A DNA stretch of 64,000 bases, from the NCBI RefSeq assembly GCF_024346755.1, contig NZ_AP024861.1, positions 2,914,001 to 2,978,000 on the forward strand. The letters run 5' to 3'. How positions within the stretch are numbered: the stretch's first letter is position 1; the number at the start of each line of letters is the position of its first letter. This DNA is from Vibrio aerogenes. GTDB taxonomy: Bacteria; Pseudomonadota; Gammaproteobacteria; Enterobacterales; Vibrionaceae. A program made the translations under genes and the position numbers. Positions 47,338 to 56,684 of this stretch are shown here, one piece after another. The notes below the pieces were generated by a model that worked only from the letters and a program-made list of their open reading frames with translations, did not search any database and had not been told where the DNA came from.

Positions 47338-48072
47338 TCAGAAGTTATATTTCACACCGACACGGAAACGAGGACGCCATTTGTCATTCGCACTAACCAT
47401 ATCACCGTTGAACTCATATTTATCGCCAGATTTATAGGGTTTGAAACCAATCTCGGCATATGGACGCCAGCCACTCTCAAGACCTTTATATTCCCCTTTG
47501 AAGTTCAGCTCAGAGAACCAGGATTTTTTGTCTTCCCAACGAGGACCAGAGGCATCTTCGTTAAATGTGTAATCAAGAGATGCACCAAATTTCCAGTTTT
47601 CAACACCACCGTAACCCGCGCCAAATGTCCAGCGGTTGTAATGACCGTTACGTGCATCGACTTTGTTTTCATAGTGGTAACGGTGACGGAACGAAACTGA
47701 CCAGTCGCTGTTGACTTTATAGCCCAACGTTAAGTTAAACTGATGACCCACACGATCAGACTTAGATTCCCATTTATACTGAGGCTTCAATGACCACTTA
47801 TCATTAATTTTGTAAACGTAACTGACATTGGCCTGGTTACCATTACCTTTTTGTTCACCAAAAGCATCTTCATTACCGCTTGACCACTTTGCTTCAAGCC
47901 CAAACCCAATCCCGTTTTTAAAACGATGAGTAACCTGAAAACGATCAGCATGTGATGCTTTCTGGCCATCATATCTCGGCACAAATTCATGACGAACATC
48001 TAAAGTTGCAGCCTGAGCAGCTAAACTAGTTAAACCGAGTAACACTGCGGACACTAAAATTTTTCTTTTCAT
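47338..48072 (-). CDS. kdgM: oligogalacturonate-specific outer-membrane porin KdgM
   Basis: A 244-residue outer-membrane beta-barrel of the KdgM family (12 strands, narrow anion-selective channel for oligogalacturonides). A Sec signal peptide ends at AAQA (about residue 21). The mature part alternates aromatic and basic strands (for example SYVYKINDKWSLKPQYKWE) and ends in VGVKYNF with the C-terminal Phe needed for barrel assembly. ATG 48072 is preferred, as the extra six residues from 48090 precede a normal signal peptide, but the KdgR-like box covers this stretch. It is the first gene of the kdgM-pelX unit. Confidence 0.93.
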   Translation of the reverse strand: MKRKILVSAVLLGLTSLAAQAATLDVRHEFVPRYDGQKASHADRFQVTHRFKNGIGFGLEAKWSSGNEDAFGEQKGNGNQANVSYVYKINDKWSLKPQYKWESKSDRVGHQFNLTLGYKVNSDWSVSFRHRYHYENKVDARNGHYNRWTFGAGYGGVENWKFGASLDYTFNEDASGPRWEDKKSWFSELNFKGEYKGLESGWRPYAEIGFKPYKSGDKYEFNGDMVSANDKWRPRFRVGVKYNF

Positions 48073-48092
48073 AATGAAACACCATTTCACTT
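48073..48092. promoter_or_regulatory. KdgR-like operator abutting the kdgM start
   Basis: AATGAAACACCATTTCACTT matches the KdgR box pattern AATRAAAY-RNYR-TTTYATTT at all but one place. It ends directly at the start codon and covers the ribosome site, so a bound repressor would block elongation or initiation. The KdgR gene is not in the window. Confidence 0.55.
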
Positions 48093-48841
48093 TATCGGAT
48101 TCGAGATTTCAATTTAATTAAATTCTTAAAAAATCAAACACCCGGAGACAAAATATGTGATCCAGAGTTCATTGTCAGAATTAAAAAAAAGTTGAATTGT
48201 GATCAACCTTAAATACAGCTCGGGATGATATAAAACATATGGCATATATTATATATAAATTACATTCATTCAGATGATTTCATTTTTAGTGATGTTGATA
48301 GTAAAAAAACAACGTAAGTCAGACTAAGCTATAAAGACAAATAAAGCAGGGGATGTGATATTTAATAATAATATCAATAAAAACAGAAGATTAGGATAAA
48401 AACCATGACGTTGCAATACGTGGATTTAGTTGTTATTTTACAACGTTTTTCATGGTTATTAATAATTCAATCACTAAAAATTTGATTAATTTTTTTGATT
48501 TCAATCAAGTTATTTATATTTTTAATATCTATGTCGATATTAGAAAAACACACCTTGTTCTTTTGAAAAGACCTTGATATGCAACCACATTATAATTAAT
48601 AAATTGACCTGAATCACTATTGGTTTTCATTTTTATATGAGACCAATATAAAAAGATAAAACTGCGTTTCATTATTTTTATTGATAATTTAAAAAAAATA
48701 TAATTATCGATCACAATTATTACATGAATCAGTGGAAGTTAATATTTCATCCTAGTTTAATGAACACAGAAACTGAAATGTGACCCGGTATTTGTTTCCT
48801 ACTTTTCAGTAAGTAATCTTTAATTAATCGAGGATAAGAAA
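48093..48841. other. divergent promoter region between kdgM and togM
   Basis: About 750 bp, strongly AT-rich. It includes an interrupted inverted repeat at 48401-48457 (AACCATG...CGTTG answered by CAACG...CATGGTT) and a TTGTGATCAA half site at about 48195 that may be a weak CRP site. It must hold divergent promoters for kdgM-pelX and togMNAB. No gene is supported. Confidence 0.5.
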
Positions 48842-49726
48842 ATGTATGAAAGTCGCAAGCTGGGATTGGCATACTTATCACCCTTCATAATAGGGTTGGT
48901 ATTGTTTACTGCCTTTCCATTTGTGTCATCGTTTTTGATGAGTTTTACCAATTACGATCTGATGACAACCCCGGATTTTATTGGTCTCGAAAACTACCAA
49001 TATATGCTTTTTGAAGATGATGTCTTCTGGAAATCAATGAGTGTGACGTTCATGTACGTTTTCTTAACGATTCCGGTCAAACTCGCATTTGCTCTGTTTA
49101 TTGCGTTTCTTTTGAACTTCAATCTCAAAGGTATTGGTTTTTTCCGGACTGCATATTACATCCCGTCTATTCTGGGAAGTAGTATTGCAATCGCCGTTTT
49201 ATGGCGCGCCCTGTTCGCCATTGATGGTGTCCTCAACCAGTTTTTGGGCTTCTTCGGTGTTGACCCGATTAGCTGGCTGGGTGAGCCGTCTTTTGCACTG
49301 TTTACAATTACGTTGTTACGTGCGTGGCAGTTTGGCTCTGCGATGGTGATCTTCCTGGCAGCATTACAAAATGTCCCGAAATCACAATACGAAGCAGCCA
49401 TGATTGATGGTGCAAGTAAATGGCAAATGTTCATGAAAGTAACAGTGCCACTGATCACACCGGTTATCTTCTTTAACTTTATCATGCAAACGACTCAGGC
49501 TTTCCAGGAGTTCACCGCACCATATGTTGTCACTGGTGGTGGTCCGATGAAATCCACCTATCTGATTTCACTCTATATTTATGAAACTGCCTTTAAGTTC
49601 TTTGATATGGGCTACGGTAGTGCGCTTGCATGGTCGCTGTTTGTTGTTGTGGCAATATTTACTGCCATCACATTCCGGTCATCCAAATATTGGGTGTTCT
49701 ACTCTGGCGACAAAGGAGGTAAATAA
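48842..49726 (+). CDS. togM: oligogalacturonide ABC permease TogM
   Basis: A 294-residue inner-membrane permease of the MalF/UgpA class with six hydrophobic helices. The EAA loop EAAMIDGASKWQMFMKV lies near residue 185. Together with TogN it forms the channel of the TogMNAB importer for oligogalacturonides. GAGGATAAG precedes ATG. The gene order permease-permease-ATPase-binding protein-pelW is that of the Dickeya tog operon. Confidence 0.93.
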   Translation: MYESRKLGLAYLSPFIIGLVLFTAFPFVSSFLMSFTNYDLMTTPDFIGLENYQYMLFEDDVFWKSMSVTFMYVFLTIPVKLAFALFIAFLLNFNLKGIGFFRTAYYIPSILGSSIAIAVLWRALFAIDGVLNQFLGFFGVDPISWLGEPSFALFTITLLRAWQFGSAMVIFLAALQNVPKSQYEAAMIDGASKWQMFMKVTVPLITPVIFFNFIMQTTQAFQEFTAPYVVTGGGPMKSTYLISLYIYETAFKFFDMGYGSALAWSLFVVVAIFTAITFRSSKYWVFYSGDKGGK

Positions 49727-49728
49727 TC

Positions 49729-50634
49729 ATGACTTCAACTACAGTTTCCTCAAATCAGGCTGTCATTGAGCGCAACCTGGAAAATGAACGAACAATACGC
49801 CGCGAGAAAATTAATGCTTTTGTTCGTTATACAGTTCTTCTGATTGTTGGTCTTCTGATGTTATATCCGCTTTTATGGATGTTCTCAGCTTCAATGAAGC
49901 CCAATCATGAAATATTTTCGTCCATGAGTTTAATTCCGGAACATATCAGCTGGGAAGGTTTTATCAACGGCTGGAAAACCGGAACGGAATTTACTTTCGG
50001 ACACTACATCATTAACACGTTTGCCTATGTAATCCCTAAAGTCGTATTGACGGTAATTTCTTCAACAATTGTTGGTTATGCTTTTGCACGATTTGAAATT
50101 CCCTGGAAAGGATTTTGGTTTGCAACACTGGTTGCCACTATCCTGCTTCCACAGTCAGTATTATTGATTCCTCAATATCTGATGTTCCGTGAAATGGGTC
50201 TGTTAGATAGTTATCTGCCACTTTATTTGCCAATGGCATTTGCAACACAAGGCTTCTTTGTCTTCATGCTGGTTCAGTTCCTCCGGGGTGTACCAACAGA
50301 TATGGAAGAAGCTGCCATGATCGACGGGTGTAACTCATTCCAGGTACTTTGGTATGTGATTGTTCCTGTGATTCGTCCTGCAATCATTTCCGTTGCATTG
50401 TTCCAGTTCATGTGGTCAGTCAATGACTTCCTCGGTCCGTTGATTTATGTCTCCAGTGTAGAGAAGTATCCAATTGCTCTTGCACTGAAAATGTCTATCG
50501 ACGTCACAGAGGGCGCAAAATGGAACGAGATTCTGGCAATGGCCTCTATAGCAATTATTCCTTCAATCATGGTGTTCTTCATGTCACAGAAATATTTTGT
50601 TGAAGGTGTCACTAGCAGCGGTATTAAAGGTTAA
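49729..50634 (+). CDS. togN: oligogalacturonide ABC permease TogN
   Basis: A 301-residue MalG-class permease beginning 2 bp after togM. The N-terminal cytoplasmic arm (about 1-35) is longer than average, then six helices follow; the EAA loop EEAAMIDGCNSFQVLWYV is near residue 196. It is the second half of the TogMN channel. Confidence 0.93.
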   Translation: MTSTTVSSNQAVIERNLENERTIRREKINAFVRYTVLLIVGLLMLYPLLWMFSASMKPNHEIFSSMSLIPEHISWEGFINGWKTGTEFTFGHYIINTFAYVIPKVVLTVISSTIVGYAFARFEIPWKGFWFATLVATILLPQSVLLIPQYLMFREMGLLDSYLPLYLPMAFATQGFFVFMLVQFLRGVPTDMEEAAMIDGCNSFQVLWYVIVPVIRPAIISVALFQFMWSVNDFLGPLIYVSSVEKYPIALALKMSIDVTEGAKWNEILAMASIAIIPSIMVFFMSQKYFVEGVTSSGIKG

Positions 50635-50652
50635 TTTTGGGGAGATAACACA

Positions 50653-51804
50653 ATGGCTGAAGTAAAATTTAATAAACTAGAGAAAACATATTCAAACGGA
50701 TTTAAAGCAGTTCACGGTATTGATTTAACCATCAACGATGGTGAGTTCCTGGTCATCGTCGGACCATCTGGCTGTGCAAAATCGACAACATTACGGATGT
50801 TAGCCGGGCTGGAAAATATCACAGGTGGTGAGATTCTGATTGGCGGGCGTGTCGTGAATAACCTGCCGCCGAAAGATCGGGGTATTGCCATGGTATTCCA
50901 GAACTACGCACTTTACCCACACATGACTGTGCGTCAAAACCTGGGCTTTGGTCTGAAGTTACAAAAGCTGCCGAAAGAAGAAATTAACCAGCGAGTCACT
51001 GATGCGGCAAAAATTCTTGAGATTGAAGAGCTGCTGGATCGTCTGCCAAGACAACTTTCCGGTGGTCAGGCACAACGGGTTGCTGTAGGACGAGCTATCG
51101 TCAAAAAACCAGAAGTCTTCCTGTTTGATGAACCACTATCCAACCTCGACGCAAAACTTCGGGCTTCAATGCGGATTCGGATTTCAGATCTGCACAAGCA
51201 CCTGAAAGCAGAAAAACGTCCGGCAACAGCTGTTTATGTGACACATGACCAGACAGAAGCCATGACAATGGGTGATCGTATCTGTGTGATGAAACTTGGC
51301 GAAATTATGCAGGTTGATACTCCGGAAGAACTCTACAATAACCCGGTTAACATGTTTGTTGCAGGATTTATCGGTGCGCCTGAAATGAACATGAGTGATG
51401 TAAACCTGATCGAGGAAGATGGTGACTTAGCCATTGATATTGCCGGGCAAAAGCTGCATTTACCCGCAGATAAAGTACAAAACATCCGCAATAATGGATT
51501 CGGTAAAACCGTCTTAGGTATCCGCCCTGACAACATCACACTGTCATTAGCAGAAGAAACTCACCACGAGTCAGTACAAACGATTCAGGGTGACGTCATC
51601 CGGATGGAAAACATGGGACATGAAGTTTTTGTTTACTTTGGTATTGGACAAAATGAGTTCACGGCCCGTGTACCAATTGACGATGTGAAAGAAAAACTGA
51701 ACATGGAGCTACGTAAAAATGTAACTTTCATGATCGATATGAACAAAGCGCATATTTTTGACAAAGAAACAGAAGTGAACATCTCTCTACCTATTCAAAA
51801 ATAA
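50653..51804 (+). CDS. togA: oligogalacturonide ABC ATPase TogA
   Basis: A 383-residue ATPase of the MsmX/UgpC/MalK class. Walker A reads GPSGCAKST with Ala in place of the last Gly of GxGKS, seen in some of this group; the signature is LSGGQAQR and Walker B VFLFDEPLSNLDAK. A C-terminal TOBE regulatory domain (about 240-383) is present. GGGGAGA precedes the ATG. It energises TogMN. Confidence 0.93.
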   Translation: MAEVKFNKLEKTYSNGFKAVHGIDLTINDGEFLVIVGPSGCAKSTTLRMLAGLENITGGEILIGGRVVNNLPPKDRGIAMVFQNYALYPHMTVRQNLGFGLKLQKLPKEEINQRVTDAAKILEIEELLDRLPRQLSGGQAQRVAVGRAIVKKPEVFLFDEPLSNLDAKLRASMRIRISDLHKHLKAEKRPATAVYVTHDQTEAMTMGDRICVMKLGEIMQVDTPEELYNNPVNMFVAGFIGAPEMNMSDVNLIEEDGDLAIDIAGQKLHLPADKVQNIRNNGFGKTVLGIRPDNITLSLAEETHHESVQTIQGDVIRMENMGHEVFVYFGIGQNEFTARVPIDDVKEKLNMELRKNVTFMIDMNKAHIFDKETEVNISLPIQK

Positions 51805-51826
51805 TAAATAGCTTGGAGGCTATCTC

Positions 51827-53116
51827 ATGATTAAGAAAAGACTGTTAACAACACTCACCATGGTTGCACTCGGCACAATGACAGCGACGGCTGCTACTGC
51901 ACAAACTGAGCTGCGTATGTCTTGGTGGGGGGGAAGCTCTCGTCACCAGGCAACATTAAAAGCTCTTGAAAAATTCCATGAGAAATATCCGGATATTGTC
52001 GTTAAAGGTGAATATACAGGCTGGAACGGTCACCTTTCCCGTCTGACCACTCAGGTCGCCGGGAATACAGAACCAGATGTCATGCAAACCAACTGGAACT
52101 GGCTGCCAATCTTCTCCCGGGATGGTAAAGGCTTCTATGATATGAGCCAAAAAGCGGATGTTTTGCATATCGGCAACTTCCCTAAACAGCCAATGAATAT
52201 GGTTACAGTAAAAGGTAAGGTCAATGGGTTGCCAGTCAGTATTACTTCCCGTGTGTTTTACTATAACAAGGACAGCTGGGCAAAAGCTGGCGTGAAATAT
52301 CCAACAACCTGGGAAGATTTCAACAAAGCTGGTCAGGCATTTAAAGCCAAGCTGGGCGATGGTTACTATCCATTGGTTGTAGAAGCTCGTGATGTTTTTG
52401 CAATTAACCGTTCTATCTTTATCCAGAAATATGGAAAGGATGTCATTAATCACAAGACAAATATGCTGAATCTGTCACCGAAAGAAATGACGGAATTCTT
52501 CCAGATTTATGTGGATATGGTGAACAATCATGTCTTTCCTTCAACCAAAGAGTTTGCTTCTTACGGTAAAGGAAACATGAACGAAATGCGTCCATGGATT
52601 GATGGTCACTTTGGTGGTCTGTATATGTGGAACACATCGATTAAAAAATATGCGGATAACCTTGAACCACCTCAGTCAATGGAGTTAGGTCCTTACCCAA
52701 TGGCTCCGGGTGCAACTGATTCAGGTCTGCTGGCCCGCCCATCAATGATGTTCTCTATGGGTCGTAACACTAAGCACCCTGAAGCTGCAGCAAAACTGGT
52801 TAACTTCCTGCTGAACGATCCTGATGGTGTGGTTGCAATGGGACTGGCACGTGGTGTTCCATTGAGTTCAAGCGGTCTGGCTGCTTTGAAAAAAGCAGGA
52901 GAACTGGATGAAACAAGCTTACCATTCCAGGGCTACAAAATGGCACAATCACTGCCTCAGGTTATTCTGCCAACAGCCTACACTGATAATGCTCAGTTAA
53001 TGGAACTGTTTGAAGAAGAGATGCAGCATCTGGATTATGGTCAGTCTGATGCCGCTAAATCTGCGAAAAACTTCATTCGCCGGGGTAACCGTGTACTACG
53101 CCGCATCGCTAAATAA
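51827..53116 (+). CDS. togB: oligogalacturonide-binding protein TogB
   Basis: A 429-residue periplasmic solute-binding protein of family 1 (sugar type). The Sec leader ends around TATAATAQ (residue 27). The mature part begins TELRMSWWGGSSRHQ, typical of TogB-like uronate oligomer binders, and has many aromatic and basic residues for anionic ligands. It lies 22 bp after togA, and a terminator follows. Confidence 0.93.
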   Translation: MIKKRLLTTLTMVALGTMTATAATAQTELRMSWWGGSSRHQATLKALEKFHEKYPDIVVKGEYTGWNGHLSRLTTQVAGNTEPDVMQTNWNWLPIFSRDGKGFYDMSQKADVLHIGNFPKQPMNMVTVKGKVNGLPVSITSRVFYYNKDSWAKAGVKYPTTWEDFNKAGQAFKAKLGDGYYPLVVEARDVFAINRSIFIQKYGKDVINHKTNMLNLSPKEMTEFFQIYVDMVNNHVFPSTKEFASYGKGNMNEMRPWIDGHFGGLYMWNTSIKKYADNLEPPQSMELGPYPMAPGATDSGLLARPSMMFSMGRNTKHPEAAAKLVNFLLNDPDGVVAMGLARGVPLSSSGLAALKKAGELDETSLPFQGYKMAQSLPQVILPTAYTDNAQLMELFEEEMQHLDYGQSDAAKSAKNFIRRGNRVLRRIAK

Positions 53117-53133
53117 TTAGTCATGCGATAACC

Positions 53134-53167
53134 AACAGCACCCTCAACTGCCGGGGTGCTGTTTTAT
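53134..53167 (+). terminator. terminator after togB
   Basis: Perfect 10-bp stem AACAGCACCC (53134-53143) and GGGTGCTGTT (53154-53163) with a 10-nt loop, followed by TTAT, about 18 bp after the togB stop. Confidence 0.87.
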
Positions 53168-53452
53168 ATCACTTTTTATATACCCATGACTGGCGTTACA
53201 GCCAGTGAAGATGAACACAAATTTATTCATTGAAGTCTTCAATTGCAGAAACGAAAGTCATTGCACCAACAATCTGAAATGAGACAAAAACCGATCAATA
53301 TAAAAACCCAGGGTCTGTTGCCCCTGACAACAAAACAATAATTTCAGGAAAAAATAGAACCTCAATCATATAAGAAAAATATTAACTGACCATCTGTTAT
53401 ACCCTGCTCCCTGCACTATGTATGTTTTACGCTGAACGATCCGGAGAAAACC
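53168..53452. other. gap between togB terminator and pelW
   Basis: About 285 bp of AT-rich DNA (336 bp from the togB stop). It should hold a separate pelW promoter, because the terminator lies in front. I see no KdgR-like palindrome of good quality here. Confidence 0.45.
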
Positions 53453-55117
53453 ATGAACACACAAGCGTCTTTTCTGCCATTACTCACAGAATATTATCAA
53501 CGAATTTATGCACGGGCACAGGCGAGCTCATCCCCTCTGCTTGCAGATGGTATTGATAGTTTAAATGACACCCCCGTATACTGGACCTATCCCGATGGTC
53601 AACAGGTTCCGATGAGTAATTTTGCCAGCCAGCAAAATTTTATGCGTGGATTATCAGCCATGAGTCTGATTACCGGGGACGAGCAATATCAGGCGCAGGC
53701 CAACCAGACCACGGAGTACTTCCTGACCCATTACACCGATAAAGAGAGTGGATTATTTCATTGGGGAGGGCACCGGTTTGTTCACCGGGATACAGGAAAT
53801 ATCGAAGGTCCGGCCAGTAAAGAATGTGTCCACGAACTCAAACACCATTTTCCTTATTACGAACTCTTACATCAGGTTGCCCCTGAAACCACCAGAAAAT
53901 ATCTGCAGGGATTCTGGGCAGCACATGTTCTTGACTGGCGTAAACTGGACCTCAGCCGCCATGGTGAATATGGGAAATCTTTCCCCGAAAATATATTCGG
54001 ACAAACAGAACCCCAGCCAGTCGTCAACCCCAACCGTTGGCCGGAATTGCCCGAAACCATTGGCTTAACATTCGTGAATGCATCCACAGATCTGATTTAT
54101 GCGGCATGTCACTACTATAAATACAGTGGGGACCAAAATGCGATCAAGTGGGCTAAACATTTATATCATCAGTTTGTTCTGGCACGACATCCAAAGACAC
54201 GGATGCCGGTCTATCAGTTTTCATCACCGCTCCAGCGCGAACCAATCCCGGATGACGACCGGAACACATTCTCCTGGTTTGGTGACAGGGCAAAACGTCA
54301 GTTTGGACCAGAGTTTGGCGAAATTGCGCGCGAGGCTAATGTGTTGTTCAGAGACAGCTGGCCGGTTGTCGTTGACAACCCACTCGCTATTCTTGAATGT
54401 GCCCGTTTTCTGGCAGATGAAGAACTGACAGAATGGGCCATTGAAGGTATTAATGCCTATTTCCGTTATGCATGGGATGAATCGACCAATGAAATTATCC
54501 CGATGTGGAATAGTGGTCAGGATATGACAGGATATGTTTTCCCGAGAGATGGCTACTATGGTGATAAAGGAACCGAACTGAAACGGCAACCAACCGATCC
54601 TGCATATTTACTGACACTGGTGAGAGCCAGTGCTTTAAGTGAAAATGCAGATTTACGGACCCTGACAGCAAAAATGTTCTCCTGCTTTAAACTGGGGAAA
54701 CTCGATTTACAAACACTGGAACCTGTCAGCCTCACTCCGAAAACTGAGCTTTGCTCACCTTATCTGGTATTTGCTTTACTGGAACTTGAACGCCTGACGA
54801 ATAATAAGGCGCTGAGAAAACTGGCAGAACAGGTTGGTCACAATCTGGTGGAAAAACATTATCACCGCGGATATTTCCTGCCGGATTCACATCATCGTTA
54901 CACCCGTCTGGATGATCCAACACCTTATGCATTAGTCGCACTGGAAGCGGCCCGTCAGGGCATTTATCACAAAATCCCTGTTGCAATATCAACCGGTGGC
55001 TATTTGCATGGCGATCAAAAGATCAACGGGGAAATTAAAGTTGTTTACGATCTTGACGTTATTTATAACCAAACCGTCAGTGATGAAGAAATTCATGCCG
55101 TAACAGAAAGGAATTAA
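53453..55117 (+). CDS. pelW: intracellular exopolygalacturonate lyase PelW, PL2 family
   Basis: A 554-residue polysaccharide lyase family 2 enzyme (alpha/alpha barrel) that splits oligogalacturonides into unsaturated dimers inside the cell. There is no signal peptide, as for PelW of Dickeya. Recognisable regions are FHWGGHRFVHRDTG, ECVHELKHHFPYYELLH, ETIGLTFVNASTDLIYAA and FPRDGYYGDKGTEL. GGAG precedes ATG. Placed after togMNAB it acts on imported oligomers, while PelX acts in the periplasm. Confidence 0.93.
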   Translation: MNTQASFLPLLTEYYQRIYARAQASSSPLLADGIDSLNDTPVYWTYPDGQQVPMSNFASQQNFMRGLSAMSLITGDEQYQAQANQTTEYFLTHYTDKESGLFHWGGHRFVHRDTGNIEGPASKECVHELKHHFPYYELLHQVAPETTRKYLQGFWAAHVLDWRKLDLSRHGEYGKSFPENIFGQTEPQPVVNPNRWPELPETIGLTFVNASTDLIYAACHYYKYSGDQNAIKWAKHLYHQFVLARHPKTRMPVYQFSSPLQREPIPDDDRNTFSWFGDRAKRQFGPEFGEIAREANVLFRDSWPVVVDNPLAILECARFLADEELTEWAIEGINAYFRYAWDESTNEIIPMWNSGQDMTGYVFPRDGYYGDKGTELKRQPTDPAYLLTLVRASALSENADLRTLTAKMFSCFKLGKLDLQTLEPVSLTPKTELCSPYLVFALLELERLTNNKALRKLAEQVGHNLVEKHYHRGYFLPDSHHRYTRLDDPTPYALVALEAARQGIYHKIPVAISTGGYLHGDQKINGEIKVVYDLDVIYNQTVSDEEIHAVTERN

Positions 55118-55118
55118 T

Positions 55119-56606
55119 GTGCCAGAAGACCCTCACGAATCAAACAATTCTTCTCATCCTGAGCATCAGTCTCAAACAGAGCCGGCACCCTCCCGGCTCC
55201 ATTCTCTCCGTTTTCGCTACCGGCATAAAGTTCTGCTGAAACGCGACATCGCCCCCTTCGCATGGCCCATCACTATCGAACTCACCTGTGTTGTACTGAT
55301 GGGAATGGTCAGCACGATCCTCGTCAGCCGGATTGGTAAAGCTGATACCGCAGCCGTCGGAGTCAGCGATAGTATTACATTTATCGTCATCTCTTTATTA
55401 AGCGCAACGGCACTCGGCGGCTCGGTTTTTATTGCTCAGAGTTTCGCCAAACATAACAGAAAACAATCAGTTCAGGGCGCTGTACACGCCATCAACCTGA
55501 ATATCGTGTTCAGTTTATTTGCTTGCCTGCTAATCCATCTGTTTGCCCGGTCAATGCTTGCTGTGGTGGCGTATGGCGCAGAACATGAAGTCATTCAGCT
55601 AACTGAAATGTACTTAAAAACGATTTCATTCAGTTATCCGGCACTGGCGATTCTTTTTGCCGGAAGTGGAGTTCTGAGGGCTGTTGGTAACTCTCGTTTA
55701 CCTGCTATCAGTAATATTTTGATGAATGTGTTCAATATCCTTATCAGTTATCCGCTGATTTATGGTTTCAGCGAATGGGGAATCGGAACATGGCAGGGCA
55801 TGGGACTTCAGGGAGCCGGGGTTGGTATCACAATCGCCCGGTGGATTGGTGCCATGATGATTCTGACCTCTCTGGCGCGAAACCATACTTTAAATGTATC
55901 TTTTAAAGCTTATTTCCAGCCCTTTCAGCGCACGGTTTTAAAAGAGATTCTGAGTATCGGAATTCCGGCCAGTATCGAGTCGATCATGTTTAATTTCGGA
56001 AAACTGCTGACTCAAATGATGGTCGCCGGGATGGGTACCGCTGCCATGGCCGGGAATTTTATTACCTTCTCAATCACACTATTGCTTAACATTCCCGGCA
56101 ATACACTGTCCATGACTTCAACAGTGCTTGTGGGTAAACGTTTGGGGCAAGACCGTCCAAAAACAGCCACGCAGGAAATGCGTCTGATTTTTTGGGTCGC
56201 AACAGGTTTACTGGCAATCATTGGTGTGCTCAGTATTCCTTTGGCGGAATCGATAGCCCGCTGTTATACCAGTGATCCGGAAGTCATCGAAGTCGTTGTC
56301 AGGCTATTGTATCTGAATGGGGCAATGCTGCCTGTATGGGCCGCTTCTTTTGTCTTGCCTTCAGCCTTTAAAGGTGCAAAAGACGTTAAATATAGTATGT
56401 ATGTGGCGATTGCCAGTATGTGGGGTTGCCGGGTTGTGATTGGGTATTTACTGGGCATTATCTTTGAACTCGGTGTTTATGGTGTCTGGCTTGGGATGTT
56501 TGCTGATTGGTGGCTCCGTGGCGGGCTTTACTTCTGCCGTATGCTGAATCAAAGATGGCTGCTCAATTACCGTAAACAAAAAGCAAAAACAGCTATCCCC
56601 AAATAA
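55119..56606 (+). CDS. MATE-family efflux transporter
   Basis: A 495-residue protein with 12 hydrophobic helices and the MATE pattern of two six-helix halves (PFAWPITIELTCVVLMG, ALGGSVFIAQSFA, GSGVLRAVGNSRLP, GNTLSMTSTVLVGKRLG). The first 45 residues are a hydrophilic, proline- and His-rich arm unusual for MATE proteins. It starts with GTG 1 nt after the pelW stop, with AAGGA inside the pelW end, so it is translationally coupled to a pectin enzyme. Export of a metabolite or a toxic phenolic from plant cell walls are possible roles; the substrate is unknown. Confidence 0.9.
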   Translation: MPEDPHESNNSSHPEHQSQTEPAPSRLHSLRFRYRHKVLLKRDIAPFAWPITIELTCVVLMGMVSTILVSRIGKADTAAVGVSDSITFIVISLLSATALGGSVFIAQSFAKHNRKQSVQGAVHAINLNIVFSLFACLLIHLFARSMLAVVAYGAEHEVIQLTEMYLKTISFSYPALAILFAGSGVLRAVGNSRLPAISNILMNVFNILISYPLIYGFSEWGIGTWQGMGLQGAGVGITIARWIGAMMILTSLARNHTLNVSFKAYFQPFQRTVLKEILSIGIPASIESIMFNFGKLLTQMMVAGMGTAAMAGNFITFSITLLLNIPGNTLSMTSTVLVGKRLGQDRPKTATQEMRLIFWVATGLLAIIGVLSIPLAESIARCYTSDPEVIEVVVRLLYLNGAMLPVWAASFVLPSAFKGAKDVKYSMYVAIASMWGCRVVIGYLLGIIFELGVYGVWLGMFADWWLRGGLYFCRMLNQRWLLNYRKQKAKTAIPK

Positions 56607-56643
56607 TCTGATAGTGCATGATTCATGTGTACAGGAATATAAT

Positions 56644-56684
56644 CACTCTCTGGTGATGCATCACAAGCCACCAGAGAGTGTTTC
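56644..56684 (+). terminator. terminator after the MATE gene
   Basis: Perfect 12-bp stem CACTCTCTGGTG (56644-56655) and CACCAGAGAGTG (56669-56680) with a 13-nt loop, then TTT. Confidence 0.85.

Noticed and set aside
48740..48800. KdgR box ahead of togM
   Set aside because: TGGAA-N7-TTTCA and TGAAATGTGACCC elements are present but spacing and symmetry do not fit the KdgR pattern.
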